This document shows positions 46,168-55,500 of a stretch of DNA of 64,000 bases, piece after piece. Position 1 is the first letter of the stretch; every line of letters begins with the position of its first letter. The position numbers and the translations under genes are program-made. The notes under the pieces are model-generated. The model was not told the DNA's origin. It did not search any database and saw only the letters and a program-made list of their open reading frames with translations. Source of the DNA: Maribellus sp. YY47 (GTDB lineage Bacteria > Bacteroidota > Bacteroidia > Bacteroidales > Prolixibacteraceae). Where the stretch lies: NCBI RefSeq assembly GCF_023111095.1, contig NZ_JALGYW010000005.1, positions 124,001 through 188,000 of the forward strand, in the 5' to 3' direction.

Positions 46168-48432
46168 ATGAAAAGGATAATGATTAGTAGAAATATCGTT
46201 TTGGCTTTGTTGCTGCCGGTTTTTTGTATGTGTACACAATCAGGGAATAAAAAAGGAAGTTTAATCAAATTTGTCGATCCCCTGATTGGTTCCGGTGGAC
46301 ACGGACATGTTTTTGTTGGGGCGAGCGTTCCATTTGGAGCGGTGCAACTTGGCCCGAATAATATATTCAAAGGGTGGGACTGGTGTTCAGGCTATCATTA
46401 TTCCGACAGTATTGTAATTGGTTTTTCGCACACCCATTTAAGTGGCACCGGTGGCGCTGATCTGGGAGATGTACTCTTAATGCCTTTTACCGGGAAAACT
46501 AACCTGAACCGGGGAAAGCAGGAAGATATCAGCAACTCATACGCGTCGTATTTCAGTCACAGCAACGAAGAAGTTCGGCCCGGATATTATTCGCTGTTAC
46601 TCGACAAGTACAAAATAAAAGCAGAGCTAACAGCCACCGAAAGAGTTGGAATTCATCGTTATACTTATCCCGGAAAGGAGGACAACCATCTTTTGATTGA
46701 TCTGAAAGAAGGAATAGGAGATAAATCCTACGAAACATATTTGAAACAAGTGGATACCAACACCATTGAAGGATATCGTTTTTCAAAAGGTTGGGCGCGC
46801 GATCAGCGATTGTGGTTTGTATTGAAAAGTAACCGGGAAATTGAAAAGGTTGAATTGTTTGATGAGGACGTATTCGTCGGCCTTCGCGAATTAAGAGCAG
46901 AGGCTGTAAAAGGAGTCGTTTCTTTTGTCGGAGATCCACAGGAAGTGATTCTTAAAGTTGGTATTTCACCAGTAAGTTCAGAAAATGCACTTGCTAATAT
47001 TAATGCAGAAGCTCCCGATTGGAACTTTAATCAAATTGCTGGTCAGGCTGAAGATAAATGGAATAAGGAACTTTCAAAAATGGAAGTTGAAACCCCTGAT
47101 TCGGCTTTGAAACAGGTTTTTTATACGGCTATGTTTCATTCCTTTATCGCTCCTGTTTTATTTAACGATGCTGATGGAAGTTATCGTGGGACCGATAAAG
47201 AAGTATATAGTAATCCCGGGTTTGAAAACTATTCGGTTTTCTCGTTGTGGGATACTTACCGTACCGATCACGAGTTACTTACGATCGTTCAGCCCGAAAG
47301 AATAAATGATTTTATCAACTCAATGTTGGCGATATACCAACAGCAAGGCAAGTTGCCGCAATGGCACCTTATGGGGAATGAAACGAACGCGATGTTGGGT
47401 TACAGTGCCGCTCCCGTAGTGGTTGATGCATGGCAAAAAGGATTTGATGGTTTTGATGAAGAATTGGCTTTTGAAGCTTTAAAAGCTTCAGGAACTTTTC
47501 AATCTCAACGTGGTATTGCCCCGCTAATGGAATATGGGTTTATACCCAGAGAAAAGGCTCGCGAAGCAACTTCGGTGGCTTTGGAAAATTCGATAGATGA
47601 TCGAAGTGTTGCGCAAATGGCAAAGGGACTTGGGAAAGAAGAAGACTTTAAATACTTTTTTAAAAGATCAGAGTCTTATAAAAGTTACTTTAATAAAAAT
47701 ACCGGTTTTGTTCATCCCAGATCTGCTGATGGTTCATGGGCATCGCCTTACGATCCGATGGAATCTATTCACATGGTGGGCGACTTTTCTGAAGGGAATG
47801 GCTGGCAGTACACATTTTTGGTTCCACAAGATCCGGAAGGACTGATAGAATTGTTTGGTGGCGATGATAAATTCATTGATAAGCTTGATTCTCTATTTAC
47901 AATTACCGGAGATATGGGAGAGCACGCTTCTATTGATATCACTGGTTTAATCGGAATGTATGCACAAGGAAATGAACCGTGCCACCACATGGCTTACCTT
48001 TATGCTTTTGCCGGACAACAATGGAAAACAGCAGAAAAAGTGCGGTACATCCTTGATAATTTTTACACCAACCAGCCTGATGGTTTAATCGGGAACGAAG
48101 ACTGTGGACAAATGTCAGCCTGGTACGTAATGTCGTCAATGGGTTTTTACCCGGTCAATCCATCAAACGGGATTTATGTTTTCGGTAGCCCCATATTCGA
48201 TAAAACAAGCATCAAACTAAAAGATGGAAAACAGTTCGTGATAGAAACGGTTAACAACAGCAAGGAGAATATTTATATACAAGCGGTTGAGTTAAATGGA
48301 AAAGAATACCAGAACAGTTATATAAGGCATTGCGATATTGTATCTGGGGGTGTTCTGAAATTCATTATGGGAGATAAACCCAACTATAGTTTTGGTACTG
48401 CAGTTGATACCCGGCCAACGTCAACCCTCTGA
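46168..48432 (+). CDS. GH92 alpha-mannosidase, canonical type
   Basis: This 754-residue exported protein, probably a lipoprotein (Cys at 20 or 22), carries all standard GH92 landmarks: FVDPLIGSGGHGHVFVGASV, the Trp-rich GWDWCSGYHYSD near residue 70, the general acid E542 in SEGNGWQYTFLVPQD, GNEPCHHMAYLY, and the catalytic N643/D645 in IGNEDCGQMSAWYV. The Trp-rich strand and the GNEPxHH segment are of the type I associate with GH92 alpha-1,2-mannosidases, though this assignment is from memory of the family. It would act on terminal alpha-mannose in the periplasm. It starts after a terminator-like hairpin, so it may be separately expressed. Confidence 0.95.
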   Translation: MKRIMISRNIVLALLLPVFCMCTQSGNKKGSLIKFVDPLIGSGGHGHVFVGASVPFGAVQLGPNNIFKGWDWCSGYHYSDSIVIGFSHTHLSGTGGADLGDVLLMPFTGKTNLNRGKQEDISNSYASYFSHSNEEVRPGYYSLLLDKYKIKAELTATERVGIHRYTYPGKEDNHLLIDLKEGIGDKSYETYLKQVDTNTIEGYRFSKGWARDQRLWFVLKSNREIEKVELFDEDVFVGLRELRAEAVKGVVSFVGDPQEVILKVGISPVSSENALANINAEAPDWNFNQIAGQAEDKWNKELSKMEVETPDSALKQVFYTAMFHSFIAPVLFNDADGSYRGTDKEVYSNPGFENYSVFSLWDTYRTDHELLTIVQPERINDFINSMLAIYQQQGKLPQWHLMGNETNAMLGYSAAPVVVDAWQKGFDGFDEELAFEALKASGTFQSQRGIAPLMEYGFIPREKAREATSVALENSIDDRSVAQMAKGLGKEEDFKYFFKRSESYKSYFNKNTGFVHPRSADGSWASPYDPMESIHMVGDFSEGNGWQYTFLVPQDPEGLIELFGGDDKFIDKLDSLFTITGDMGEHASIDITGLIGMYAQGNEPCHHMAYLYAFAGQQWKTAEKVRYILDNFYTNQPDGLIGNEDCGQMSAWYVMSSMGFYPVNPSNGIYVFGSPIFDKTSIKLKDGKQFVIETVNNSKENIYIQAVELNGKEYQNSYIRHCDIVSGGVLKFIMGDKPNYSFGTAVDTRPTSTL

Positions 48433-48434
48433 TT

Positions 48435-48447
48435 AAATTCTAAATAC
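48435..48447 (+). promoter_or_regulatory. Second copy of AAATTCTAAATAC
   Basis: This 13-bp sequence is identical to 34381-34393 and lies 66 bases before the exported TIM-barrel gene. A shared first half, AAATTCTA, also lies directly upstream of the SusC start. The role is unknown. Confidence 0.35.
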
Positions 48448-48513
48448 AGAAATCTATGTAAAACACGGTGAATTACAGCTTTGGCTGGTAATCACCTCAA
48501 AATATTTTAAACG

Positions 48514-49347
48514 ATGAAAAAAGTAGTAGCTAGTTTATTGATTGTATTGTTTGCATTAAATGTGGTGAATGCTCAAAAACGGCCCGATCCGCAACCTGCT
48601 CCTGACACAAAAGAGGCTTTTAAAGTCGGTATAGCGGGTTATACCTTTGCGAAGTTTGATATTGACAAAACACTTGAAACCATGCAGCGTGAGGATGTGC
48701 ATTATTTGTGTATCAAGGATTTTCATTTACCTTTAAACAGCACCGCAGAACAGATTGCGGCTTTTAAGAAAAAACTTAGTGATAAAGGTGTGACAGGTTA
48801 TGCAGTCGGCCCGATTTACATGAAGAATAAAGAAGAAGTGGATCGTGCTTTTGAATACGCCAAAAATGTAGGGGTTAAATTGATTGTGGGCGTGCCCGAA
48901 TATGACTTGCTTCCTTATGTAGATAAAAAAGTGAAGGAATACGACTTCAGAATTGCCATTCACCTGCACGGGCCCGACATTAACAAGTATCGGGATGCAA
49001 AAGACGTTTGGGATCATGTAAAGGATCTTGATTCGCGTATTGGGATGTGTTTTGACATGGGGCATGATACGCGTAACGGAAACGATGCCGTTCAGGATTT
49101 AAAAAAATACCATGACCGCATTTTCGACGTTCATTTAAAAGATGTAACCGGAAATACAGGTGCTGGCTATTCTGTTGAAGTTGGCCGTGGGATTATAGAT
49201 TTCACCGCGATGGTAAAAATGTTGCGAAAAGTGAAGTACACTGGCATGGTTTCGTTGGAACACGAAAGAAACATGGATAATCCTTTTATGGGAATCGCCG
49301 AATCTATTGGTTATTTTAGAGGCGTAATTGCAGCCACTCGAAAATAA
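48514..49347 (+). CDS. Sec-exported TIM-barrel sugar isomerase/epimerase-like protein
   Basis: The 277-residue precursor has a Sec signal peptide (KKVVASLLIVLFALNVVNAQ). The mature barrel shows xylose-isomerase-like / AP endonuclease 2 motifs: VHYLCIKDFHLP, FRIAIHLHGPD, IGMCFDMGHDTRNG, DRIFDVHLKDVT and GMVSLEHERNM, giving candidate metal ligands Asp, His and Glu. Exported members of this group in Bacteroidota include 3-keto-glycoside lyases that work with periplasmic Gfo/Idh/MocA dehydrogenases. The first gene of this PUL is such a dehydrogenase, so a joint oxidative role is suggested. It sits between two GH92 genes on the same strand. Confidence 0.83.
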   Translation: MKKVVASLLIVLFALNVVNAQKRPDPQPAPDTKEAFKVGIAGYTFAKFDIDKTLETMQREDVHYLCIKDFHLPLNSTAEQIAAFKKKLSDKGVTGYAVGPIYMKNKEEVDRAFEYAKNVGVKLIVGVPEYDLLPYVDKKVKEYDFRIAIHLHGPDINKYRDAKDVWDHVKDLDSRIGMCFDMGHDTRNGNDAVQDLKKYHDRIFDVHLKDVTGNTGAGYSVEVGRGIIDFTAMVKMLRKVKYTGMVSLEHERNMDNPFMGIAESIGYFRGVIAATRK

Positions 49348-49449
49348 TTGAGAAAAGGGTAGCGTTCATTTGTCTTTCTTTTCGCTGGTTATGTAAGAGA
49401 ATGATGCAATTGCACAATATCAGATTAAGTCATTTTAAAAAGATTTGTA

Positions 49450-51687
49450 ATGAAACCTAAAGTAAGATTAAACCTGTTAATGATTGTTGTTTCTTTTGCT
49501 GCCTTATTTGTGCATCAAAGTGTATTTAGTGCTGAAAATAAAAAGCCGGTTGATTATGTAAATCCCTACATGGGTAACATAAGCCATTTACTGGTCCCCA
49601 CTTTTCCAACCATTCATCTTCCCAACAGCTTACTTCGGGTTTATCCTGAAAGGGGCGATTACACTAACATTGAAATACATGCCCTGCCATTGGTGGTTAC
49701 CAGCCATCGTGGTAGCTCAGCATTTCGTTTGAGCCCTTTTCAGGGAAATGAAAGCGATTTAAGACCGGTGATCAATTATAGTTATGATCTGGAAAAAATA
49801 ACTCCTTATTCGTATTCTGTCTATTTGGACGAACAGCAAATTCAGGTTGATTTTGGCTTGTCGCATCAGTCGGCAGCTTACGAAATTGAGTTTGAAAAAG
49901 AAGCTCCTGCCTACCTGATTTTAAGTTCAGGCAACGGAAGTTTAAGCTGGGACGGTAAAGCAATCAGCGGCTTTCAAACAATAGGGAACAACACCAAAGT
50001 GTATGTTTACCTCGTTCCGGGAACAGCTCCGCAAAAGGTTTCAAAATTAAATGACCGAAAACTGGAGGAGGGCACCAGCGCCGAAGGCCGAAATGCCTGT
50101 TTGGTGATGAATTATCCTGTCGGAACAAAAAGTCTGGGGGTAAAATACGGGATTTCGTTTATTGATGAGGCACAGGCAAAAGCCAACATGGAGCGCGAAG
50201 TAATTGGAAAAACAGTGGCCGAACTGCAAAAGATTGGTCGCGATATTTGGAATGAAGCACTGGGGAAAATTCAGATTGAAGGTGGAACTGACGATGAAAG
50301 AACGGTGTTTTACACTTCGTTGTACCGCTGTTTCGAGCGTCCGGTTTGTATTTCGGAAGGAGATCGCTATTACAGTGCTTTCGATGGGAAGGTGCACGAT
50401 GACAACGGACGTCCGTTTTATACCGACGACTGGATCTGGGACTCTTATCGCGCCCATCATCCACTTCGGATTTTGATTGATCCCGCGAAGGAAGGAGATA
50501 TTCTGAATTCCTTTGTACGGATGTCGGAACAAATGGAGCATTTCTGGTGGCCGACTTTCCCCGAAATAACAGGCGACAGCCGACGCATGAATTCCAATCA
50601 CGGAGTAGCATCGGTAATCGACGCTTACCGGAAAGGATTGAAAAACTTCGACCTTGAAAAAGCTTATCTGGCATGCAAAGGTGCGATTACAGAAAAAACA
50701 CTGGCACCGTGGTCGGGAAGACCTGCCGGAGAACTGGATCAGTTTTACAAGGACCACGGTTATATTCCGGCTTTGTACGATGGCGAAAAAGAAACGATAC
50801 CCGAAGTGCATTCGTTTGAAAGCCGTCAGCCGGTGGCCGTTACACTGGGAACGTCATACGATGAGTGGTGTTTGTCGCAGATCGCTGAAGAGCTGGGAAA
50901 AAAAGAGGATGCTGCCTATTTTAAAAAGGCTTCATACAACTACCGGAACCTGTTTAACGCGAAAACTAATTTCTTTCACCCAAAAGACAAAGAAGGGAAA
51001 TTTATAGAACCGTTCGATTACAAGTTTTCGGGTGGAATGGGAGCCCGTAATTATTATGGCGAGAACAATGCATGGGTTTACCGCTGGGATGTTCAGCACA
51101 ATATCCCGGATTTGATCGGTTTGATGGGAGGTGACGATGCGTTTGTGAAAAACCTGGATGCGATGTTTCTGGAACCACTGGGCAGAAGCAAATATGCATT
51201 TTACGCACAATTACCCGATCATACCGGGAATGTGGGGCAGTTCTCGATGGCCAACGAACCTTCGTTGCATATTCCTTATTTGTACAACTATGCCGGACAG
51301 CCCTGGCGAACTCAAAAAGTAATCAGGAAGTTGCTGAAAGAATGGTTTAGAAACGATTTGATGGGTGTGCCCGGCGATGAAGACGGTGGCGGTATGTCGT
51401 CGTTTGTGGTATTTTCTGCCATGGGCTTTTATCCCGTTACTCCCGGAACTCCGGAATACAGCATCGGAAGTCCTATGTTTACCAACGTTTCACTTGATTT
51501 GGGCAACGGTAAAATTTTCACAATTGAAGCCCGTAATGCTTCAGATGAAAACAAATATATCCAGTCGGCTACTTTGAACGGCGAAAAACTGGATACACCC
51601 TGGATTTCGCACGAGGCGATTGCAAAAGGCGGGAAACTGGTTTTTGAAATGGGACCGAAAGCAAACCGGAACTGGGGAGTGAAATAA
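49450..51687 (+). CDS. GH92 family protein with variant N-terminal half
   Basis: This 745-residue exported protein has a signal peptide (LNLLMIVVSFAALFVHQSVFS). The catalytic half is clear GH92: DDWIWDSYRAHHPLRIL, the probable acid E538 in YGENNAWVYRWD, MANEPSLHIPYLYNYAGQP and D643/D645 in PGDEDGGGMSSF. The N-terminal half differs from the other four copies: after NPYMGNISHLLVPTFPTIHLP there is no DWCSGYH-like strand, and GQMSAW is GGMSSF. This suggests a different terminal sugar linkage or aglycone. It is the final gene of the rightward PUL and is followed by a strong terminator. The C-terminus ends GPKANRNWGVK, like the [10 protein letters not shown] of the copy at 13539. Confidence 0.9.
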   Translation: MKPKVRLNLLMIVVSFAALFVHQSVFSAENKKPVDYVNPYMGNISHLLVPTFPTIHLPNSLLRVYPERGDYTNIEIHALPLVVTSHRGSSAFRLSPFQGNESDLRPVINYSYDLEKITPYSYSVYLDEQQIQVDFGLSHQSAAYEIEFEKEAPAYLILSSGNGSLSWDGKAISGFQTIGNNTKVYVYLVPGTAPQKVSKLNDRKLEEGTSAEGRNACLVMNYPVGTKSLGVKYGISFIDEAQAKANMEREVIGKTVAELQKIGRDIWNEALGKIQIEGGTDDERTVFYTSLYRCFERPVCISEGDRYYSAFDGKVHDDNGRPFYTDDWIWDSYRAHHPLRILIDPAKEGDILNSFVRMSEQMEHFWWPTFPEITGDSRRMNSNHGVASVIDAYRKGLKNFDLEKAYLACKGAITEKTLAPWSGRPAGELDQFYKDHGYIPALYDGEKETIPEVHSFESRQPVAVTLGTSYDEWCLSQIAEELGKKEDAAYFKKASYNYRNLFNAKTNFFHPKDKEGKFIEPFDYKFSGGMGARNYYGENNAWVYRWDVQHNIPDLIGLMGGDDAFVKNLDAMFLEPLGRSKYAFYAQLPDHTGNVGQFSMANEPSLHIPYLYNYAGQPWRTQKVIRKLLKEWFRNDLMGVPGDEDGGGMSSFVVFSAMGFYPVTPGTPEYSIGSPMFTNVSLDLGNGKIFTIEARNASDENKYIQSATLNGEKLDTPWISHEAIAKGGKLVFEMGPKANRNWGVK

Positions 51688-51724
51688 ACCTGACAAAAGG
51701 TGCAGACCTTATAAAATTATAGCA

Positions 51725-51758
51725 AAAGTGCAGGCTACGAAAAGGTAGTCTGCACTTT
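51725..51758. terminator. Bidirectional intrinsic terminator
   Basis: A 14-bp stem with one G-T wobble (arms 51725-51738 and 51745-51758, loop GAAAAG) has A- and T-rich flanks. It separates the convergent PUL and efflux operon and can serve both. Confidence 0.85.
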
Positions 51759-51808
51759 CTTATTGCGGGGAAAGAGATGGTTGGTGAATGATACCAATCG
51801 TCCCTTGC

Positions 51809-52528
51809 CTAAACAAATTTCTCCCTCTTTTGCAGATTAAACAATCCGTAGAGGATAAACACCAGCATTCCGATTCCCAGGAAAATCCTGTTTTTACGAA
51901 TGGTCCCTTCCCAAATCACTTCATTTAGGTTGTTCGGAATCTCAAAGGGATTCAAAAAAGGATTCCATTGGGTACGCTGTATGGTATCCTGTAAAATCAT
52001 TATGGCTACTCCAATCAGTACCATGGTAACTGCAGTTCCGTTCCCGTTTTTTACAATCGTTGAGAACATAAACGACATCGAACCCAGAAACACAATTGGG
52101 TACATGAGTTGGTACGACATTTCCATTATATTGATTTTATAAAGCAATACGGACGCGATTCCGGAGAACAGTATAATAATAACAAAGACCAGCGAATAGA
52201 TCATGACCAACCTCACCAGCCATACTTTGTACCGGTAGTTGGGAATACCGAAAAGGATTTCGAGCATTCGCGAATCGTCATCATTTTGTATCCCGAAAAC
52301 CGATGGATAAAAGATCAGTAATATTCCCGGGAAAATCAGGAAGTCGTAAATTGTTCCATCGGTAATTGTATTGTTGTTAACAACATTTATAATAGCGACA
52401 AAAAGGAAAAATGCCAGTGCCGCAATTAGAAACCAGATAAAACGATTGGCAAAAATGATCTTCAGGTTGTAACGGATCATTTTAATCAGGATGAAAAGCC
52501 TGTTTTTTATGTTGAGTTTTGAAGCCAT
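51809..52528 (-). CDS. ABC-2 type transporter permease
   Basis: The product has 239 residues from the ATG at 52528, one base after the stop of the RND-ABC fusion gene (an in-frame extension to 52585 would overlap that gene). About six hydrophobic spans are visible (FIWFLIAALAFFLFVAIINV, LVMIYSLVFVIIILFSGIA, MVLIGVAIMILQD, IFLGIGMLVFILYGLF), with the cytoplasmic stretch GIQNDDDSRMLEILFGIPNY typical of ABC-2 permeases. It has no ATPase of its own. Its tight coupling to the fusion gene suggests that the ABC ATPase domain of the fusion drives this permease. It is the last gene of the leftward efflux operon. Confidence 0.85.
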   Translation of the reverse strand: MASKLNIKNRLFILIKMIRYNLKIIFANRFIWFLIAALAFFLFVAIINVVNNNTITDGTIYDFLIFPGILLIFYPSVFGIQNDDDSRMLEILFGIPNYRYKVWLVRLVMIYSLVFVIIILFSGIASVLLYKINIMEMSYQLMYPIVFLGSMSFMFSTIVKNGNGTAVTMVLIGVAIMILQDTIQRTQWNPFLNPFEIPNNLNEVIWEGTIRKNRIFLGIGMLVFILYGLFNLQKREKFV

Positions 52529-52529
52529 T

Positions 52530-55500
52530 TTAAACAAAGTCTTTAAGTAAGCACAAATAAGCATCTTCCAGGTGTGGCGAAACATTTACCGCATCGGGTG
52601 TCGGTTTTTCTTTAGCCAGGCAACGGACTTTGATGTTTTCTCCGTCGCGCATGTGGTGAACAATGAGTTGTTTGTTGGCCATATTGTCGAATTCTTTTGC
52701 CGGAACCGAGAATTGCCAAACAAACTTGTTCCCCATGTTTACCATGTCGGTAGGTGTGCCAAAGTATTTCAGGTTACCCCGGTTAATAACGGCTACCTGG
52801 TTACACGAGCTCGAAATATCTTCGATAATGTGGGTGGAGAAGATCACGATTCTTTCGCGGCTGAGTTCTACCAGCAGGTTACGGAAACGGATACGTTCGC
52901 GCGGATCGAGACCGGCAGTAGGTTCATCTACCACCAGAATACGAGGCAGGTTCAACAAGATCTGTGCTATTCCGATCCTTTGTTTCATACCTCCCGAGAA
53001 GGATCCGATTTTATCGTTCCGACGTTCGTACATGTGCACGTTTTTCAGTACATATTCCAAACGTTCGTTTCGGATTTTTGTATCCTTAATCCCCTTCAGA
53101 ATGGCCTGATAATCGAGGAATTCCCATGCCGACATGTTTTCGTAGGTTCCGAATGCCTGTGGCAGGTAGCCAATCAAACCCTGCAATTCTTCCCGGTATT
53201 TCTGCGTGTCCAGTCCGTTAATCCAGATCTTTCCGTAACTCTGTTCCAGAATACCTGTAATAATTCGCATCATGGTCGATTTCCCGGCGCCGTTAGGTCC
53301 GAGCAGACCAAACATACCTGTTTTAATTTCGAGAGAAACGCCGTTCAGCGCCCTGAAAGGTTTCTTGCGTTTTCCAACCACCGGAATCTGACGAATCAAA
53401 GTGAAATAACCACGGCGTAAAACACTGAATCGTCCTTCGATACGGGCAATGTTCAGGTTCTTTTTCTGGATGTATTCAGCCGAACTGTAGATGATCAGCA
53501 GGATGTACCAGATGATACCTACAAAAATCACCATACCAAGGTTGTCCCAGTTTTTGTAGAAGATAAAAAGGAATACAGCCGGAAGTACCCAAAAGATCAG
53601 GTTGTAAATCCATTTGTTGAGTTTCAGGTAGAGGTTTTTACCTGTTGCTTCGTGTTTATTCAGGAGTACCTGTTGAACAGGAACACGCAGGAGCAAAAGG
53701 AAGAAAAATACACTGTGCGACAGGATCCACATCCAAAGGTTACTTTCGAGGTAAAAGAAGGTGAAATAAACCAGGAATCCGAAGAGTGGCAACTGCCACA
53801 CCATATCGTAAAAGTCGCGCAAACTTTTGTATTCGCGGGTTAAGCCGGCGCGTTCCCTGATTTTAATTCCCGATTTCCATTCGCGAACAAAGCGGGAATC
53901 GCGGTCGTAAATTTTTACCAGTTTTTGTACTTTGATCCGGATGGGCTCGTTTTCGTCAATTACTTTTTCATTGGCCTGACGCAAACTGGTCATCACAAAA
54001 GCAACAACACCCGGCACCAGAATAATCAATAACATGAAATCGAGTAATTGCCAGAGGAAACTATCCACTTCGAGGTAAACCAACACGGCTCCGGTCACAA
54101 AAACTATAAGCATTCCGGTTTTTAATCCCCAGTGCAATGATTTTATCCAGTTGAGCGAGTTTTCAAGCCCGGCATAAAGCGTAGGGATGAATACCAGCGT
54201 TAATATGGTGCTCAACGACAAACCGCCAATAACAGTGATGGCAAACGGAGCTCCAATTGCACCTACATATTCAGCCTGACCCATGGCCAGGGGGAACAGA
54301 GCGACAATGGTAGTAATGGCAGTAATCAGGATCGGGCGAACACGCGAAAGGCCTGCCGTCATTAATGCCCTTGATTTTCGGAACCCGCGTTTTCGCAAAA
54401 TATTGGTATAATCGATGAGGATAATACCGTTGTTTACCACTACCCCGATCAGAATAATAAAGCCCATTAAGGTGTTGGCATTGAAAAGGCTGTTTCCTGT
54501 AAAAATAAGCGCCAGGAAAGAACCAATAGCCGCCAGCGGTATGGAGAACATCAACACAAACGGCGTGGAAAGTGATTCAAAAACCGAAGCAAGAATCATC
54601 AGGATAAGGATGAAGGCAGCAGCGATTAGGAAGTAAAACTCGGAATACTGGTCTTCTTCATGAATTACCTGAACGGCAACACCGGCGGGCAATTTATAGG
54701 AACTGATGATATCATCAATTTCCAGGCGATACGCTTCGAGCAGGTCTTTTGAATCTTCTGCCTCGTCGACAAAACGGTAATTCAACTCGATCTGCTTTTC
54801 CTGGTTTACACGTCTTATGTTGGCCATTCCGCTTGCATAAACCAGATCGGCCAAATCCTGCAATTCATAGGTCGCTCCCTGGCTGTTACTAACCGAAAGG
54901 CGGCGCAGATCTTCAATTCCTTTCTCCGAATCTTCTTCCTCCACGCCCTCCGGGAGTTTTTCCTTGATCACAATCTCGTATTCTTCGGTACCTTGTTTAA
55001 AGTTCACGCCCGACGTAAATTCACGGTTGAAGGTGCGAAGGTCGGAGGCAATGTTGTTTAGAGTGACACCGTATTCGGTAAGCAAAAGCTGGTTGAAATA
55101 GAGGTGTACCTCAGGCCGGTTGCGCGACACGCTGACATTGGCCCGGCGGATGGATTCCAGGTCTTCGATGTAATAAAGCAGGTCTTCGGCCACGCCTTTC
55201 ATCACTTCGAAGTTTTCGCCTTTTATCACAATGCGTTCCTGGTTGCTGCCAATTCCCATAAACTGGGCAAAGCCCTGCGAACCTGAACGCCGTCCACCTC
55301 CTCCGCCACCACGGAAACTGGAGCTTGAAGTAGGTGCCTCGAGACTGACTTCTCCCTGCGATATATTTTTTACGCGGTCTTCAACATCTTTTTTAATTTC
55401 GGCAATCGTCCGGTTGTCAATGTCTTTATAGTCGTCCACCAAAATAAAGGTCAGAATTGCTTCTTCTTCCTCAATTTTTGAAATCAGGTCTTTCTTTTCC

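Noticed and set aside
51809-52585. Longer start for the ABC permease at 52585
   Set aside because: It would overlap the end of the fusion gene by 56 bases; the ATG at 52528 lies one base after that gene's stop and starts a normal leader.
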